Source: Bradyrhizobium erythrophlei (GTDB taxonomy: Bacteria > Pseudomonadota > Alphaproteobacteria > Rhizobiales > Xanthobacteraceae). Taken from it: 64,000 nt of DNA. The DNA lies in assembly GCF_900129505.1 (NCBI RefSeq), contig NZ_LT670818.1:1-64000 (forward strand), read 5' to 3'. Each line of letters opens with the position of its first letter. The stretch's first letter is position 1. The notes beneath the pieces were generated by a model. It worked only from the letters and a program-made list of their open reading frames with translations, was not told the DNA's origin and ran no database searches. Position numbers and translations under genes: made by a program. Of this stretch, positions 1 to 9,242 are shown piece after piece.

Positions 1-392
1 TTGACGTTAATCCCCTGACGCTGGACCTCCGGCGGCAACAGCGACAGCGCGGTCTGCACCCGGTTATTGACGTTGACCGTGTTGATGTCCGGATCGGTGC
101 CAAGCTCGAACGACGCGGTAAGCGTGTAGCTGCCGTCGTCACCGCTCGTGCTCTTCATGTAGATCATCTTGTCGACGCCGACGACCTGTGCCTCGATCGG
201 CTGGGCGACGGTGGCGTCCACCACGGCGGAATTGGCGCCGGGATACATCGTCGTGACCGAGACCTGCGGCGGCACGATGTCGGGATACTGGGCCACCGGC
301 ATCGCGAGATAGGCCAGGGCGCCCGCGATCGTGGTGACGACGGCAATTACGATCGCCAGACGCGGACGGTCGACGAAAATTGCGGAGAACAT
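1..392 (-). CDS. RND multidrug efflux pump, inner-membrane subunit (N-terminal part; runs off the window)
   Basis: The visible 130 residues begin MFSAIFVDRPRLAIVIAV and continue to the window edge without a stop. They contain the first membrane helix, then QYPDIVPPQVSVTTMYPGA and the AxxVDATVAQPIEAQ stretch typical of HAE1-type (AcrB/MexB) pumps. These proteins export hydrophobic drugs across the inner membrane by proton antiport, working with a periplasmic adaptor and an outer-membrane channel. The ATG lies four bases after the adaptor stop, so both are one transcript read leftward. Only the porter N-terminus can be seen, so substrate range is unknown. Confidence 0.93.
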   Translation of the reverse strand, partial: MFSAIFVDRPRLAIVIAVVTTIAGALAYLAMPVAQYPDIVPPQVSVTTMYPGANSAVVDATVAQPIEAQVVGVDKMIYMKSTSGDDGSYTLTASFELGTDPDINTVNVNNRVQTALSLLPPEVQRQGINV

Positions 393-396
393 CGAA

Positions 397-1506
397 TCAG
401 CTCCTGTCAGGCGCTGGCGGCAACGGTGTTGCCCGGACCGCCACGTCCCGGCGCAACCCCTGAATGCCGTCGACAATCACCTGTTCGCCGCCAGTCAGGC
501 CCTGTTCCACAACGACACCGGTCCCGCTCGGACCGGCGGTCTTGACCCTGCGGACCGCCGCCTTTCCGTCGCTCACGATGAAGACGTAAATCCCCTCCTG
601 ATCAGAAATCAGTGCTGCCTGCGGAATCACGATCTTCTGCTCCGCAGTTCCGCTTTCCAGCACCACGCTGACTAGTTGGCCATCGATCAGCCCGGCCTCG
701 GGATTCGGAAAACTGGCGCGCGCCAGAACCGTGTCGGTGGCGCGATCGACGGAGACGTCGACGAAGTTAATCTTGCCGGGTTGCTTGTACGCGCTGCCAT
801 CGGCAAACCTTAGAGCCACCTTTATTCCAGTGATGTCGACACTCTTGCCAGTAGCCTGGGCGCGCAGGAATTCGCGCTGGCTCACCGGAAACGTCACGTA
901 CATCGGGTCCTGGCTGACGATGACAGTGAGAGTTCCGCTCTGCGGGCCTACCACATTGCCTTTCGTTATATTCGTCTTGCCGATCTTGCCGGTGATCGGT
1001 GAAGTGATACTGGCATAGCCGAGGTTGATCTTGGCCGTCTGAAGATTGGCTTCGTCGACCAGTATTGCGCCCTGCGCCGACTGATCGGACGCGAGCGCCT
1101 GGTCGCGGGCAACCGCAGTACCGGAGTTCTTCGCCAACAGATCCTCCGCACGCTGCAACTGCACTTCAGTCAGTACCTTGGCGGCCTTGCTCTTTGTCAA
1201 TTCACCCTCGGCCTGTTCGACGGCCGCCTGAAAGAGCCCTTTCTCGATGCCGTAGAGCGGCGCTCCTTCCTTGACGAACTCGCCCTCCTTGAACGCGATA
1301 TCTTCGAGATACCCGGTGATGCGCGCTTTCACCTCGACCCGCTGAATCGCTTCAACGCGTCCGACGAAGTCCAGTGTCTTGGTAACCGGCTTGCGTTCGG
1401 CTATAATCACTCCAACGGGAATAGCCGCCGGCGTCTCGGCCGATTGAGCGTTCGCGGGAGATGAAATCCCCCACAACGCCAACAACATGCAGGCTATCAA
1501 GCGCAT
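397..1506 (-). CDS. RND efflux periplasmic adaptor (membrane fusion protein)
   Basis: This adaptor bridges the RND pump encoded just downstream and an outer-membrane channel. It reads as a signal peptide (MRLIACMLLALWGISSPANAQ), barrel-sandwich/lipoyl half (GRVEAIQRVEVKARITGYL), a coiled-coil hairpin, the second lipoyl half (SPITGKIGKTNITKGNVV) and beta-barrel/membrane-proximal domains. The usual family length (about 370 aa) is met. I chose the ATG at 1506 because GGGAGG sits seven bases upstream; an in-frame ATG 24 bases earlier lacks this and would spoil the signal peptide. Its stop is four bases from the pump start. Confidence 0.93.
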   Translation of the reverse strand: MRLIACMLLALWGISSPANAQSAETPAAIPVGVIIAERKPVTKTLDFVGRVEAIQRVEVKARITGYLEDIAFKEGEFVKEGAPLYGIEKGLFQAAVEQAEGELTKSKAAKVLTEVQLQRAEDLLAKNSGTAVARDQALASDQSAQGAILVDEANLQTAKINLGYASITSPITGKIGKTNITKGNVVGPQSGTLTVIVSQDPMYVTFPVSQREFLRAQATGKSVDITGIKVALRFADGSAYKQPGKINFVDVSVDRATDTVLARASFPNPEAGLIDGQLVSVVLESGTAEQKIVIPQAALISDQEGIYVFIVSDGKAAVRRVKTAGPSGTGVVVEQGLTGGEQVIVDGIQGLRRDVAVRATPLPPAPDRS

Positions 1507-1535
1507 CACATCCTCCCATTTGCCGGTCATGCGCT

Positions 1536-1560
1536 GCTAACGGCCTCGCAGCCGGTTAGC
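1536..1560. promoter_or_regulatory. Inverted repeat upstream of the RND efflux operon (possible operator)
   Basis: GCTAACGGC and GCCGGTTAGC form a hairpin-like inverted repeat with one bulged base, 30 bp before the adaptor start. No T-run follows on either strand, so a terminator for the converging-direction fabI operon is less likely than a repressor site. No local regulator gene is visible. Confidence 0.3.
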
Positions 1561-1622
1561 ATGACGATGCATTTTCGATCCAAGCTACATCGAAAAGCGC
1601 AGCCGTCAATCGGCGGCCCTGT

Positions 1623-2420
1623 TCAATCAATGATGTGGTAGCCACCATCGATGTAAATCGTGTCGCCCGTCATCAGCTTCGCGCCGTCGAGCGCGAGGAA
1701 AGCAACCGCCTTCCCGACGTCGTCGATGCTCACCAGGCTTCGTGCGGGCGCCTTGGACTGCGCTTTGGCCATCAGTTCGTCAAACTCGGGAATTCCCGAG
1801 GCTGCGCGCGTCGCCAGCGGGCCGGGCGAAATCGCGTGAACCCGAATGCCCTTGGGGCCGACCTCGGCGGCGACATATCGAACGGCGCATTCCAGTGCCG
1901 CCTTGGCAACGCCCATGATGTTGTAGTTTTCGACTACCATCTGGCTGCCGTAATAAGTCATCGTGAACATCGTGCCGCCGTTCTTCATCAACGGCTCCGC
2001 CAGATGCGCCATGCGGAGGAACGACCAGCATGAGACATCCATGGTCGCCAGGAAGCCGTCACGTTGGACATCGATCACTCGTCCGTGGAGAGCCTCCTTG
2101 GGCGAGAACGCGATCGAGTGAACAAGAAAATCCAGTTGCCCCCAGTCCTTTTCAATTCGCTCGAACACGGCCTCGGTCTGTCCGGCAATCCCGACGTCCA
2201 TGGGCATGAAGATAGACGATTCGAGCGCGCTCGCGAGCGGCTGCACGTGCTTCTTCGCCTTTTCATTCAAGTAGGTGACGGCCAGGTCGGCGCCCAGCGC
2301 GCGGAACGCCTTGGCACAGCCCCAGGCGATCGATTGCTCGTTGGCGATGCCGACGATCAGACCCTTGCGGCCTTTGAGGGCTACCTTGGTCTCGGGATAA
2401 ACGGGTATTGCTGAGCTCAT
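1623..2420 (-). CDS. fabI: Enoyl-ACP reductase of the FabI (SDR) type
   Basis: NADH-dependent enoyl reductases of this family reduce trans-2-enoyl-ACP in fatty-acid synthesis. The 265-residue protein has the divergent SDR nucleotide site [17 protein letters not shown] (about 21-37), the FabI catalytic pair TYYGS (156-157) and Y166-x6-K173 in YNIMGVAK, and the FabI C-terminal [14 protein letters not shown] loop. Its ATG overlaps the acetate kinase stop by four bases, so it is the last gene of the pta-ackA operon. That location suggests an accessory copy with a special role (for example reduction of short enoyl-CoA/ACP during fermentation or polyester metabolism) rather than the housekeeping enzyme; this is inference. 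Confidence 0.88.
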   Translation of the reverse strand: MSSAIPVYPETKVALKGRKGLIVGIANEQSIAWGCAKAFRALGADLAVTYLNEKAKKHVQPLASALESSIFMPMDVGIAGQTEAVFERIEKDWGQLDFLVHSIAFSPKEALHGRVIDVQRDGFLATMDVSCWSFLRMAHLAEPLMKNGGTMFTMTYYGSQMVVENYNIMGVAKAALECAVRYVAAEVGPKGIRVHAISPGPLATRAASGIPEFDELMAKAQSKAPARSLVSIDDVGKAVAFLALDGAKLMTGDTIYIDGGYHIID

Positions 2421-3631
2421 GACACCCTCTCGTATTTTACGGACTTATCTGACTGATGCGACAGCACCGACCATGTGTGCCGGGCAATCATCAGCTCTTC
2501 GTCGGTTGGGATGACGTAAAGCGGCAGCTGGCTCTCACGCCCCGAAATCAGCAGCTTGTTTTCGGAATTCGCGGCCGCATCCAGGGAAACGCCGAGCCAA
2601 GCGAGCTTGCCCGCGATAGCCGCTCGGATCTGGGGCGAGTTTTCACCAATACCGGCTGTGAAGACGAAGCCGTCAATACCCTGCAGCGCGGCGGCCAGCA
2701 TTCCCGCATTCAAACCCACGCGGTGCACGAAATAGTCGACTGCAAAGACCGCGCGCGGATCGCTGTTGCCTTGAAGTTCGCGCATATCGTTGCTTATGCC
2801 GGAGAGCCCCTTCAGGCCGCATTCGCGATAAAGGAAATTCTGCACTTCGCCCGGCGACATGCCTTTTTCCGAAAGCAGATAAAGCACGACGCCAGGGTCG
2901 AGTTGGCCCGGCCGTGTACCCATTGGCAGTCCGTCGAGTGCCGTAAATCCCAGCGTGCTTTCGATGCTGCGCCCCTGGTCGAGCGCGCACATCGAGGCAC
3001 CGCTCCCGAGATGCGCGACGATCACTCGCTTGCCAGCGATTTCGGGAGCTACTTGCGGAAGAGCGCTCGCGATATATTCGTAAGAAAGCCCGTGGAATCC
3101 ATAACGTCGCACACCTTCAGCATGCAACGCCAAGGGAATCGCGAAATGATCCGCCAGTGGGCCGTGGCCGCGATGAAACGCCGTATCGAAACAGGCGATC
3201 TGCGGCAAGTTCGGGAAGCGAGCGAGGATCGACCGGATCGGCGCAAGATTATAAGGCTGGTGGAGCGGCGCCAGCGAAATGTAGCGTTCCAGGCGCGCCA
3301 GCACGTCCTGATCAACAAGGACCGCCCTGTCGTAGTCCGGGCCTCCATGCACCACACGATGTCCGATCGCGATCGGATCGACTTTGAGTTCCTCGCGTAA
3401 CCATCCGCCCGCTGTCGCCAGCGCGGTCGCCACATCATGCACGGTTTCGCTCTCGTAGGTACGGTCGACCAGCGCGGCGCCATCGACCGCAGTGACGCGC
3501 AGTCGCGGGCGGCTTCCGACTCCGTCCATCAGGCCCTTGATCTGGCGCATCAGGCCGCCGTCGGCACTGATCCCGAAAACCTGGAATTTTACACTCGACG
3601 AGCCCGCATTGGCGACGAGGATCGTGTCCAT
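2417..3631 (-). CDS. ackA: Acetate kinase
   Basis: Interconverts acetyl phosphate + ADP and acetate + ATP, completing the Pta-AckA route. The 404-residue protein starts [16 protein letters not shown], the ASKHA phosphate-binding N-terminus, and has the family motifs FDTAFH (catalytic Asp region), [19 protein letters not shown] and [10 protein letters not shown]. The ATG at 3631 is used because the conserved N-terminus starts exactly there; an upstream in-frame start would add an unrelated arginine-rich extension. It begins five bases after the pta stop and overlaps the fabI-like gene by four bases, indicating translational coupling. Confidence 0.95.
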   Translation of the reverse strand: MDTILVANAGSSSVKFQVFGISADGGLMRQIKGLMDGVGSRPRLRVTAVDGAALVDRTYESETVHDVATALATAGGWLREELKVDPIAIGHRVVHGGPDYDRAVLVDQDVLARLERYISLAPLHQPYNLAPIRSILARFPNLPQIACFDTAFHRGHGPLADHFAIPLALHAEGVRRYGFHGLSYEYIASALPQVAPEIAGKRVIVAHLGSGASMCALDQGRSIESTLGFTALDGLPMGTRPGQLDPGVVLYLLSEKGMSPGEVQNFLYRECGLKGLSGISNDMRELQGNSDPRAVFAVDYFVHRVGLNAGMLAAALQGIDGFVFTAGIGENSPQIRAAIAGKLAWLGVSLDAAANSENKLLISGRESQLPLYVIPTDEELMIARHTWSVLSHQSDKSVKYERVS

Positions 3632-3636
3632 GACAT

Positions 3637-4611
3637 TCACGCGGCCGCGACGGCTGAGGCACGACGGCGGGCGTCGGCATAAAGGACCGAAATCGCGCAT
3701 GAGGCCATGCGGCCCCGGAGCGAATCCGCGCGCGAAGTGAGAATGATGGGAACGCGGGCGCCGAGAACGATGCCGGCCGAGTCGGCTTTTGCCATGAAGG
3801 TGAGATTCTTGGCGAGCATATTGCCGGCCTCGAGGTCCGGCACGACCAGGATCTGCGCCTGGCCGGCAACGGCCGATTTGATGCCCTTGATCCTGGCGGC
3901 TTCCTTGTCGATGGCGTTGTCAAACGCCAGCGGGCCGTCAAGCAAGGCGCCCGTGATCTGGCCACGATCCGCCATCTTGCAGAGCGCGGCGGCCTCGATG
4001 GTCGAGGGAATCTTCGAAGTGACCGTCTCCACGGCCGACAGGATCGCGACCCGCGGTTCGCCAAGGCCGATCCCCGCATAGAGATCGATCGCGTTCTGCA
4101 CGATGTCGCGCTTGCAATCCAGGTCCGGGAAAATATTGATCGCCGCGTCCGTAATCCACAATGTCTGAGCGTAACCGGGCACATCGATGGCGAAGACGTG
4201 GCTGATCCGCCGGTCGGTCCGCAGACCAGTCGCCTTTGCGGTGACGCTGCGCATCAGTTCGTCGGTATGAAGGCTGCCCTTCATCAACAACTCGCCCTTG
4301 GCCTCGTGAATCAGCTCGACGGCTCTCGCCGCGGACGCCTCGCTATGAGCCGCATCGACAATCTCGAAGCGCGAGATGTCGAAATTGAACTGCGCTGCTA
4401 CCCCCTTGATCTTGGCCGCCGGACCTACCAGGACCGGCTTGATGATGCCGGCGGCGGCGGCTTCGCAGACACCGCGCAACGAGGACTCGTCGCAAGGGTG
4501 CACGACGATGGTCACGGCCGACGGCACCTGCTTGGCAGCTGCAATCAGGCGTTCGTACTTCACATGGACTTGGGCCTGGCCTTCGCCAGCGTCGATCGGA
4601 ACTACGCTCAT
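3637..4611 (-). CDS. pta: Phosphate acetyl/butyryltransferase (short Pta/Ptb type)
   Basis: Transfers an acyl group between CoA and phosphate, feeding acetyl (or butyryl) phosphate to the kinase encoded next. The 324 residues cover only the catalytic PTA_PTB domain, without the N-terminal DRTGG/P-loop part of long Pta proteins. Supporting motifs are the [14 protein letters not shown] stretch, the [12 protein letters not shown] segment and the C-terminal [35 protein letters not shown]. The start MSVVPIDAG was preferred to an upstream ATG that would overlap the DUF3141 gene. Acetyl versus butyryl specificity cannot be read from sequence. Confidence 0.88.
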   Translation of the reverse strand: MSVVPIDAGEGQAQVHVKYERLIAAAKQVPSAVTIVVHPCDESSLRGVCEAAAAGIIKPVLVGPAAKIKGVAAQFNFDISRFEIVDAAHSEASAARAVELIHEAKGELLMKGSLHTDELMRSVTAKATGLRTDRRISHVFAIDVPGYAQTLWITDAAINIFPDLDCKRDIVQNAIDLYAGIGLGEPRVAILSAVETVTSKIPSTIEAAALCKMADRGQITGALLDGPLAFDNAIDKEAARIKGIKSAVAGQAQILVVPDLEAGNMLAKNLTFMAKADSAGIVLGARVPIILTSRADSLRGRMASCAISVLYADARRRASAVAAA

Positions 4612-4645
4612 GGCTCGACTCCCAATAGATTCGTTCGTGACCCGG

Positions 4646-6850
4646 TTACGAGGCCTTGGCTCGCTCCATTCTCGGAAACCCGGCATCATCGGCTTCGAAG
4701 AGTGCCGTCACGGTTTTCAGCCGTTCCGCGGCTTCGCCTGAGATTTCACCGGCAGCGCTCAGGACATTGCGAATGGCGGCAAGGCCCTTGCGTCGTTCGG
4801 CAACGTCTGCCGGCAGCAGTTTCGGGATCGCCGCCAGCGTGGCTTCCGGATCCAGCAGCAGGAGGAAGAATTGCTCGCGCGCCATCGCCTTGAACTGCGC
4901 CAGCGTCAGTCGCGCTCCTTCTTCGGTCAGGCGAATTCGGCGCAATGCCGCAACGCCGCGTTCATCGACGAAACCTCGCGCCATGCCGACATAGACCAAG
5001 CCGCGAATGGTGCACTCCTGAAGGCCGCCTTTGGCGATCTGCGATTTCAGTTCTGCGATGCGTTTGGCCCGTAGCTCGGCATGCAGCGGCGATTTTCCGG
5101 GCCTTCGAGGCCTGGCAACCGCCGGATCAATGCCGACAGCCGCCTGCAGCACGGGCGATCCGTACACGGCGAGGAAAATCTTCTCGGACAGCTTTTCCTG
5201 GCTTTCCCGCCAGCCGTCCAGCGCCTTGACGATCTCGCCGGAAACCTTTTCCTGAGCGGCAACCAAGGGATTATCGCCGGATACGGGCCTTCGTTGCTCG
5301 CGGACCTTTTTGGCAGCGTTTGCCAGCCCGGGCATGAACGGATTGGCGTCGGTGAACATTTCGTACGACATCCGAACCGGATGCCAGCGCTTCAGCCACT
5401 CCGCCACCTGCGGCGTGACCATGGCCTTGACGATCGGCTGCAGGAAGGCGCGGTAGAGCGACAGATTGATCTCCGAGACCCGCGCGGCGGTCGCGAACCT
5501 GCGCTCATCCTCCGGCGTGTTGCCGCCCATGGCGCGGATATCATCCAGCGTCCGCTGCTCGCAGCGCATGACCCACTCTCCCGATGCGAGATCGGGATTG
5601 GTGGTCTCGCCGGATTTACGCTCGAATGTCGCTTCGTAAAGCCCAGGAGGCAGCATATCGATCAGGTCGATATTGCTGGAGAACTCATTGTGCTCCTTCT
5701 TGGCCACACCGCCCGAAACGAAGATTCCGAGATGGCCGACCGTCTCATGGACGGTATAGACGATGGTCTGGCCGAACGACCTGATCTCATCGACATCGTC
5801 ATAAAGATCGAGAATCCAGTCCAGCGCCTGCTGTGGCGGGGTGATGTTGTCGCCCTTCGAGCAGAACACCACGATCGGTGAACGAATGGTACGAAGGTCG
5901 ACGGCAGTGCCGTCCGACATTTCGATGCGACCGGCTGCCAGCTTGTTGCCGACGAACAGCTCATCCACGATGAACTGGATTTCCTCGGCATTAAGATTGA
6001 CGTGCCCGCCCCACCAGCGTTCGAACTCAAGGTATCGGGGCGCTTCGGTGTCGACCTTGGAATAGACGTTATACTGTTTGCTCCACAGCGTGTTAGCCGG
6101 ATTCTGGTTCTCAAAATTCTGCACCAGCCAGCCGCCATCGAACTTGCCACCGCCCATGTCGCTGGTAAGCGCCGTCAGCCAGCTGCCGCCGAGCAGGCCG
6201 CCGGAATAGCGCATCGGATTTTGTCCGTGCACGCCCGCCCAATACGACAGCGGCGCGCCGGCAACGATGATCGGACCGAACAGCTCAGGCCTGATCGCAG
6301 CGAGAAGCATCACGGCCCAGCCGGCCTGGCAGTTGCCGATAACGCACGGCTTTCCGTCCGCCTGGGGATGTAAAGCAATCACCTTCTCAAGGAATGTCGC
6401 CTCGGCGCGGGCGATATCTTCAATGGTCTGCCCCGGCATCGGATCGGGCATGAAGCCGACGAAGTAGCAAGCATGCCCTGCTTTCATGGCAACGCCGATT
6501 TCGCTGTCCGCCTTGAAGCCCCCGATGCCCGGGCCGTGACCCGCGCGCGGATCCACCACCACGAATGGCCGACGGGTGGGATCGATTTCGACGCCTTCCG
6601 GTGGAATGATTCGCACTAGCAGGTAGTTGACCGGTCGCTCCAGCGTCCGGCCGTCCATCACCAGTTCGACTTTATAATCGAGGACGTTGGGGACTTTCTC
6701 GGCGAGATGGTCGCGATACTGGTTGCTGCGCTGGCGCATCACATCGCAGAGCAAGACGCCGCGCTGCGTCGCATCTACCATGTATTCGAAAGCGGGACCG
6801 AAAAGACCGAAGAGCGTGTTGCCCGATACCTGCTGATTGTCCGTCGACAT
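4646..6850 (-). CDS. DUF3141 family alpha/beta-hydrolase-like protein (PhaC-related fold)
   Basis: A 734-residue cytosolic protein of the DUF3141 family. The N-terminal two thirds has an alpha/beta-hydrolase core: PFVVVDPRAGHGPGIGGF, then GNCQAGWAVMLLAA where a nucleophile elbow would lie, with cysteine as in polyhydroxyalkanoate synthases (G-x-C-x-G), IVVFCSKGDNITPPQQAL and TVHETVGHLGIFVSGG (Asp and His candidates). Function is not established; PHA-type acyl transfer or hydrolysis is a reasonable guess given the pta-ackA-fabI genes immediately downstream on the same strand. It is the first gene of the operon and its promoter region carries a FixK/FNR-like box. Confidence 0.8.
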   Translation of the reverse strand: MSTDNQQVSGNTLFGLFGPAFEYMVDATQRGVLLCDVMRQRSNQYRDHLAEKVPNVLDYKVELVMDGRTLERPVNYLLVRIIPPEGVEIDPTRRPFVVVDPRAGHGPGIGGFKADSEIGVAMKAGHACYFVGFMPDPMPGQTIEDIARAEATFLEKVIALHPQADGKPCVIGNCQAGWAVMLLAAIRPELFGPIIVAGAPLSYWAGVHGQNPMRYSGGLLGGSWLTALTSDMGGGKFDGGWLVQNFENQNPANTLWSKQYNVYSKVDTEAPRYLEFERWWGGHVNLNAEEIQFIVDELFVGNKLAAGRIEMSDGTAVDLRTIRSPIVVFCSKGDNITPPQQALDWILDLYDDVDEIRSFGQTIVYTVHETVGHLGIFVSGGVAKKEHNEFSSNIDLIDMLPPGLYEATFERKSGETTNPDLASGEWVMRCEQRTLDDIRAMGGNTPEDERRFATAARVSEINLSLYRAFLQPIVKAMVTPQVAEWLKRWHPVRMSYEMFTDANPFMPGLANAAKKVREQRRPVSGDNPLVAAQEKVSGEIVKALDGWRESQEKLSEKIFLAVYGSPVLQAAVGIDPAVARPRRPGKSPLHAELRAKRIAELKSQIAKGGLQECTIRGLVYVGMARGFVDERGVAALRRIRLTEEGARLTLAQFKAMAREQFFLLLLDPEATLAAIPKLLPADVAERRKGLAAIRNVLSAAGEISGEAAERLKTVTALFEADDAGFPRMERAKAS

Positions 6851-6891
6851 TTTTCAGCTCCATCTTTTTCTGGCATACTAACTCTGCTCCT

Positions 6892-6897
6892 ATTATT
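6892..6897 (-). promoter_or_regulatory. Probable -10 element (AATAAT) of the DUF3141-pta-ackA-fabI operon
   Basis: On the minus strand AATAAT (5 of 6 matches to TATAAT) lies so that transcription would start near 6883-6885, giving a leader of about 33 bases. The FNR/FixK-like box is then centred about 40-41 bases upstream, the classic class II activator position. Prediction from sequence only. Confidence 0.45.
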
Positions 6898-6917
6898 CAC
6901 TCTCGCAAGACATTTGG

Positions 6918-6931
6918 TTGATCCACCTCAA
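6918..6931. promoter_or_regulatory. FNR/FixK-type box TTGATCCACCTCAA in a divergent promoter
   Basis: The site matches the bradyrhizobial FixK2 consensus TTG(A/C)-N6-(T/G)CAA and is flanked so that GTTGA...TCAAC is a perfect inverted repeat. It lies in the 205-bp gap between the leftward DUF3141-pta-ackA-fabI operon and the rightward 7056 gene, and could activate both. No crp/fnr-type gene is in the window. Confidence 0.55.
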
Positions 6932-7055
6932 CAGAAACGCTCCACAAGTGAGTATTTTTTAAGCTGGGGAATTGGTACCCTCGACTGGTACATCGGTATG
7001 TCAAGAAGCGACAGAGAGGCTGACGTAGATACGACATCCTTCAGGAGATTCAATC

Positions 7056-7502
7056 ATGTTGAACATCGATGAACTGCTGCCCACCGCAAAGGACATTCGG
7101 AAACAGTCCGCGCTCAAGGAAGCCGAGAAGGCTGACGAACACATGCGACTGATGGCCGCGGCCGAAGCCGAAAAGCAGGCTTTGATCGAAGAGCTCACCA
7201 AGCCCTCCGGCCTTACGGAAGACGAGAAGGTCAAACGCGCTTCGACCGTGATCCAGCGCGCCGTGAAAAATGGGCTTCACGAGGTCCAGGTCTACAGATT
7301 CCCCAATGTTCTCTGTACGGACCGCGGCCGAGCGATCAACCAGATGGAACCCGGCTGGGAAAACACGCTCACCGGAATGCCCAAGGAGATCTTTCACCTG
7401 TGGAAGGACTATCTGCAGCCGCGTGGTTACAAGATTGCGTATCAGATCATCGACTTCCCAGGCGGGGTACCGGGCGATATCGGCATCACGCTGAGCTGGT
7501 GA
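7056..7502 (+). CDS. Conserved hypothetical protein
   Basis: A 148-residue soluble protein with no signal peptide or membrane helix. The first 50 residues are charged and probably helical (KQSALKEAEKADEHMRLMAAAEAEKQ), followed by a compact mixed domain ending YKIAYQIIDFPGGVPGDIGITLSW. AGGAG precedes the ATG. I do not recognise a characterised family. It is divergent from the DUF3141 operon across a FixK-like box and lies before ppk2, so a role in the low-oxygen response is possible but unproven. Confidence 0.75.
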   Translation: MLNIDELLPTAKDIRKQSALKEAEKADEHMRLMAAAEAEKQALIEELTKPSGLTEDEKVKRASTVIQRAVKNGLHEVQVYRFPNVLCTDRGRAINQMEPGWENTLTGMPKEIFHLWKDYLQPRGYKIAYQIIDFPGGVPGDIGITLSW

Positions 7503-7589
7503 CGAGGCCCGCTCGCCCCGCCTTTCGCGTGATCGGGCTGGATGACGTCTATTCTTTAGCTAATCGGGCGACCGAGCAGGGCAACGGCG

Positions 7590-8390
7590 ATGGCAACAGA
7601 CGAGCCGGATTCAAGGATGAAGCGCAAACCCTATGAAAAGGAGCTGCGCAAACTGCAGGTCGAGCTTTGCCATCTCCAACGATGGGTGACCACCAAGGGG
7701 CTACGGGCCGTCATAGTGTTCGAAGGACGCGATGCCGCCGGCAAGGGCGGAACAATCAGAGCTCTCACCGAGAAAGTGAGCCCGCGCGTCTTTCGGGTTG
7801 TTGCACTGCCCGCTCCTTCCGATCGGGAAAAGAGCCAAATGTTCTTCCAGCGATACATGCAACATTTTCCCGCCGCGGGAGAAATCGTCATCTTCGACCG
7901 CAGCTGGTACAACCGCGCCGGCGTCGAATACGTCATGGGCTTCTGCACCAGGCAGGAACACGAGCGTTTCCTTGCGCTTTGCCCGGAAGTTGAAAAATAC
8001 ATCGTGGACGCCGGTATCATCCTGATCAAACTCTGGCTGGAAGCCGGCATGGAGGAGCAGGAGAAGCGTTTCGCGGCCCGGATCGACGATCCGCTGCGCC
8101 AATGGAAATTGAGTCCGATGGATCTCGAATCCTATCGGCGCTGGTACGACTATTCAAAAGCGCGCGATATGATGCTCAAGGCAACCAATTCGAAGCATGC
8201 GCCGTGGTACGTCGTTCGCTCCGAGGACAAAAAGCGCGCGCGGCTGAACTGCATCTCGCACCTGCTGAAGACGATCCCCTTCAAGCGCCTGCCGCCGGAA
8301 CAGGTTAAATTGCCGGAGAGATCCGACAAGAACCGGTACAACGATCTGGCGACTTTGCGGCGAATGAAATTCGTGCCTGAGCGGTACTAG
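7590..8390 (+). CDS. ppk2: Polyphosphate kinase 2 (PA0141-like subfamily)
   Basis: PPK2 enzymes transfer phosphate between inorganic polyphosphate and nucleotides, usually making NTP from NDP. This 266-residue single-domain protein has Walker A FEGRDAAGKGG (44-54), Walker B plus lid IVIFDRSWYNRAGVE (99-113), and the DPLRQWKLSPMDLESYRRW segment seen in the PA0141-type branch. It is a different branch from the PPK2 at 49875-50837. It follows the 7056 gene by 87 bp and precedes a small coiled-coil gene, probably one transcript. GDP or ADP preference cannot be told from sequence. Confidence 0.93.
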   Translation: MATDEPDSRMKRKPYEKELRKLQVELCHLQRWVTTKGLRAVIVFEGRDAAGKGGTIRALTEKVSPRVFRVVALPAPSDREKSQMFFQRYMQHFPAAGEIVIFDRSWYNRAGVEYVMGFCTRQEHERFLALCPEVEKYIVDAGIILIKLWLEAGMEEQEKRFAARIDDPLRQWKLSPMDLESYRRWYDYSKARDMMLKATNSKHAPWYVVRSEDKKRARLNCISHLLKTIPFKRLPPEQVKLPERSDKNRYNDLATLRRMKFVPERY

Positions 8391-8424
8391 GAAATCGATT
8401 GTTCAACGCGCAGAGGAGCTTTTA

Positions 8425-8607
8425 ATGTCTGAAATCAACAAACTCTCGGTCGGAAAGCTGCTCGATAAGCTGCGCAGCGACGATGCGTCCAACAGCTCGA
8501 GGATTGAGCAGCTCGACGAAAAGATCAAGACGACCGACGAAGAGATACAGCGTTTGAGGGCAGCAAGAGCCCGCCTCAAGCGTGGCCAGCCGGCGAAGCG
8601 CGATTGA
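8425..8607 (+). CDS. Small charged coiled-coil protein
   Basis: Sixty residues, with a predicted helix rich in heptad Leu/Ile and charged residues (SRIEQLDEKIKTTDEEIQRLRAARARLKRG) and a basic tail. A strong ribosome site (GAGGAG) lies upstream of the ATG and the gene follows ppk2 by 34 bp. No known family recognised; it could be a partner or chaperone-like factor of polyphosphate metabolism, but nothing shows this directly. Confidence 0.65.
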   Translation: MSEINKLSVGKLLDKLRSDDASNSSRIEQLDEKIKTTDEEIQRLRAARARLKRGQPAKRD

Positions 8608-8953
8608 TACATCTATAGAACTTTCATCGACTGAGTTGCGGGATCCGTCGATCTCCCTGGCACTGCGGCGCGCGGGCGGCGGTCCCAGGTCGTGCTGCCA
8701 GATCGAAACTTGCCCGCGATGACCATCAGGGCATCTCGTATGTTCAGTTCATCGGAGGCGACACTTCGCGGGATGAAGCCAGAAACAGCGCAGGCGTTAG
8801 GGATGCGACAGCAGGCTTGACCCTATCGATTGACCGCATCGGCTATGATTGCGCGATGTGATCACAGCAACGCTTCAAATTGATTCAGGTCAACGCACAT
8901 TGGAAGGACTGCGCTTAGCAAGGAATTGATCAACCTGAGAAAGGAGATCAATC
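8608..8953. other. Intergenic region without a gene
   Basis: I find no coding sequence here. The left part is G+C-rich; the right part becomes A+T-richer and holds the FixK-like box and the leader of the 8954 gene. Confidence 0.6.
8880..8893. promoter_or_regulatory. FNR/FixK-type box TTGATTCAGGTCAA
   Basis: Perfect match to TTG(A/C)-N6-(T/G)CAA, with half-sites TTGA and TCAA in inverted orientation, 60 bases upstream of the exported protein at 8954. Centred at 8886.5 it would place transcription start near 8928, but the -10 there is poor, as is common at activator-dependent promoters. Confidence 0.5.
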
Positions 8954-9226
8954 ATGTCACATCGAAGCATTATCTCGATCGCAGCGTCCGCCATCATCGG
9001 TATTGCCTGCGTCGCGACTGTCTCCACTGACGCTTTTGCGTTCCGCGGAGGGCGGGCGGTTGTTGGCGTTGGCCGCGCTGGTGTTCATCACGCCGGCGTC
9101 TATCGCGCACCGGTGCGCCGCGCAGCGCGGGTGGGGGTCGCCGTGGGCGTTGGTGCAGCTGCCGCCGGTGCTTACGGAGCTTACGCACCACGATGCGGCT
9201 ACCAACCCTACCCGCCCTGCTACTAG
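8954..9226 (+). CDS. Small exported Gly/Ala/Val-rich protein
   Basis: Ninety residues starting with a clear signal peptide (MSHRSIISIAASAIIGIACVATVSTDAFA), then a basic low-complexity mature part with RAVVGVGRAGVHHAGVYRAPVRRAARVGVAVGVGAAAAGAYGAY in pieces, and a C-terminal CGYQPYPPCY with two cysteines that could form a disulfide. AAGGAG precedes the ATG. Such proteins are common in Bradyrhizobium and have no assigned role. The upstream FixK-like box suggests low-oxygen control. Confidence 0.75.
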   Translation: MSHRSIISIAASAIIGIACVATVSTDAFAFRGGRAVVGVGRAGVHHAGVYRAPVRRAARVGVAVGVGAAAAGAYGAYAPRCGYQPYPPCY

Positions 9227-9242
9227 TGCCTAACGGCTCTCA

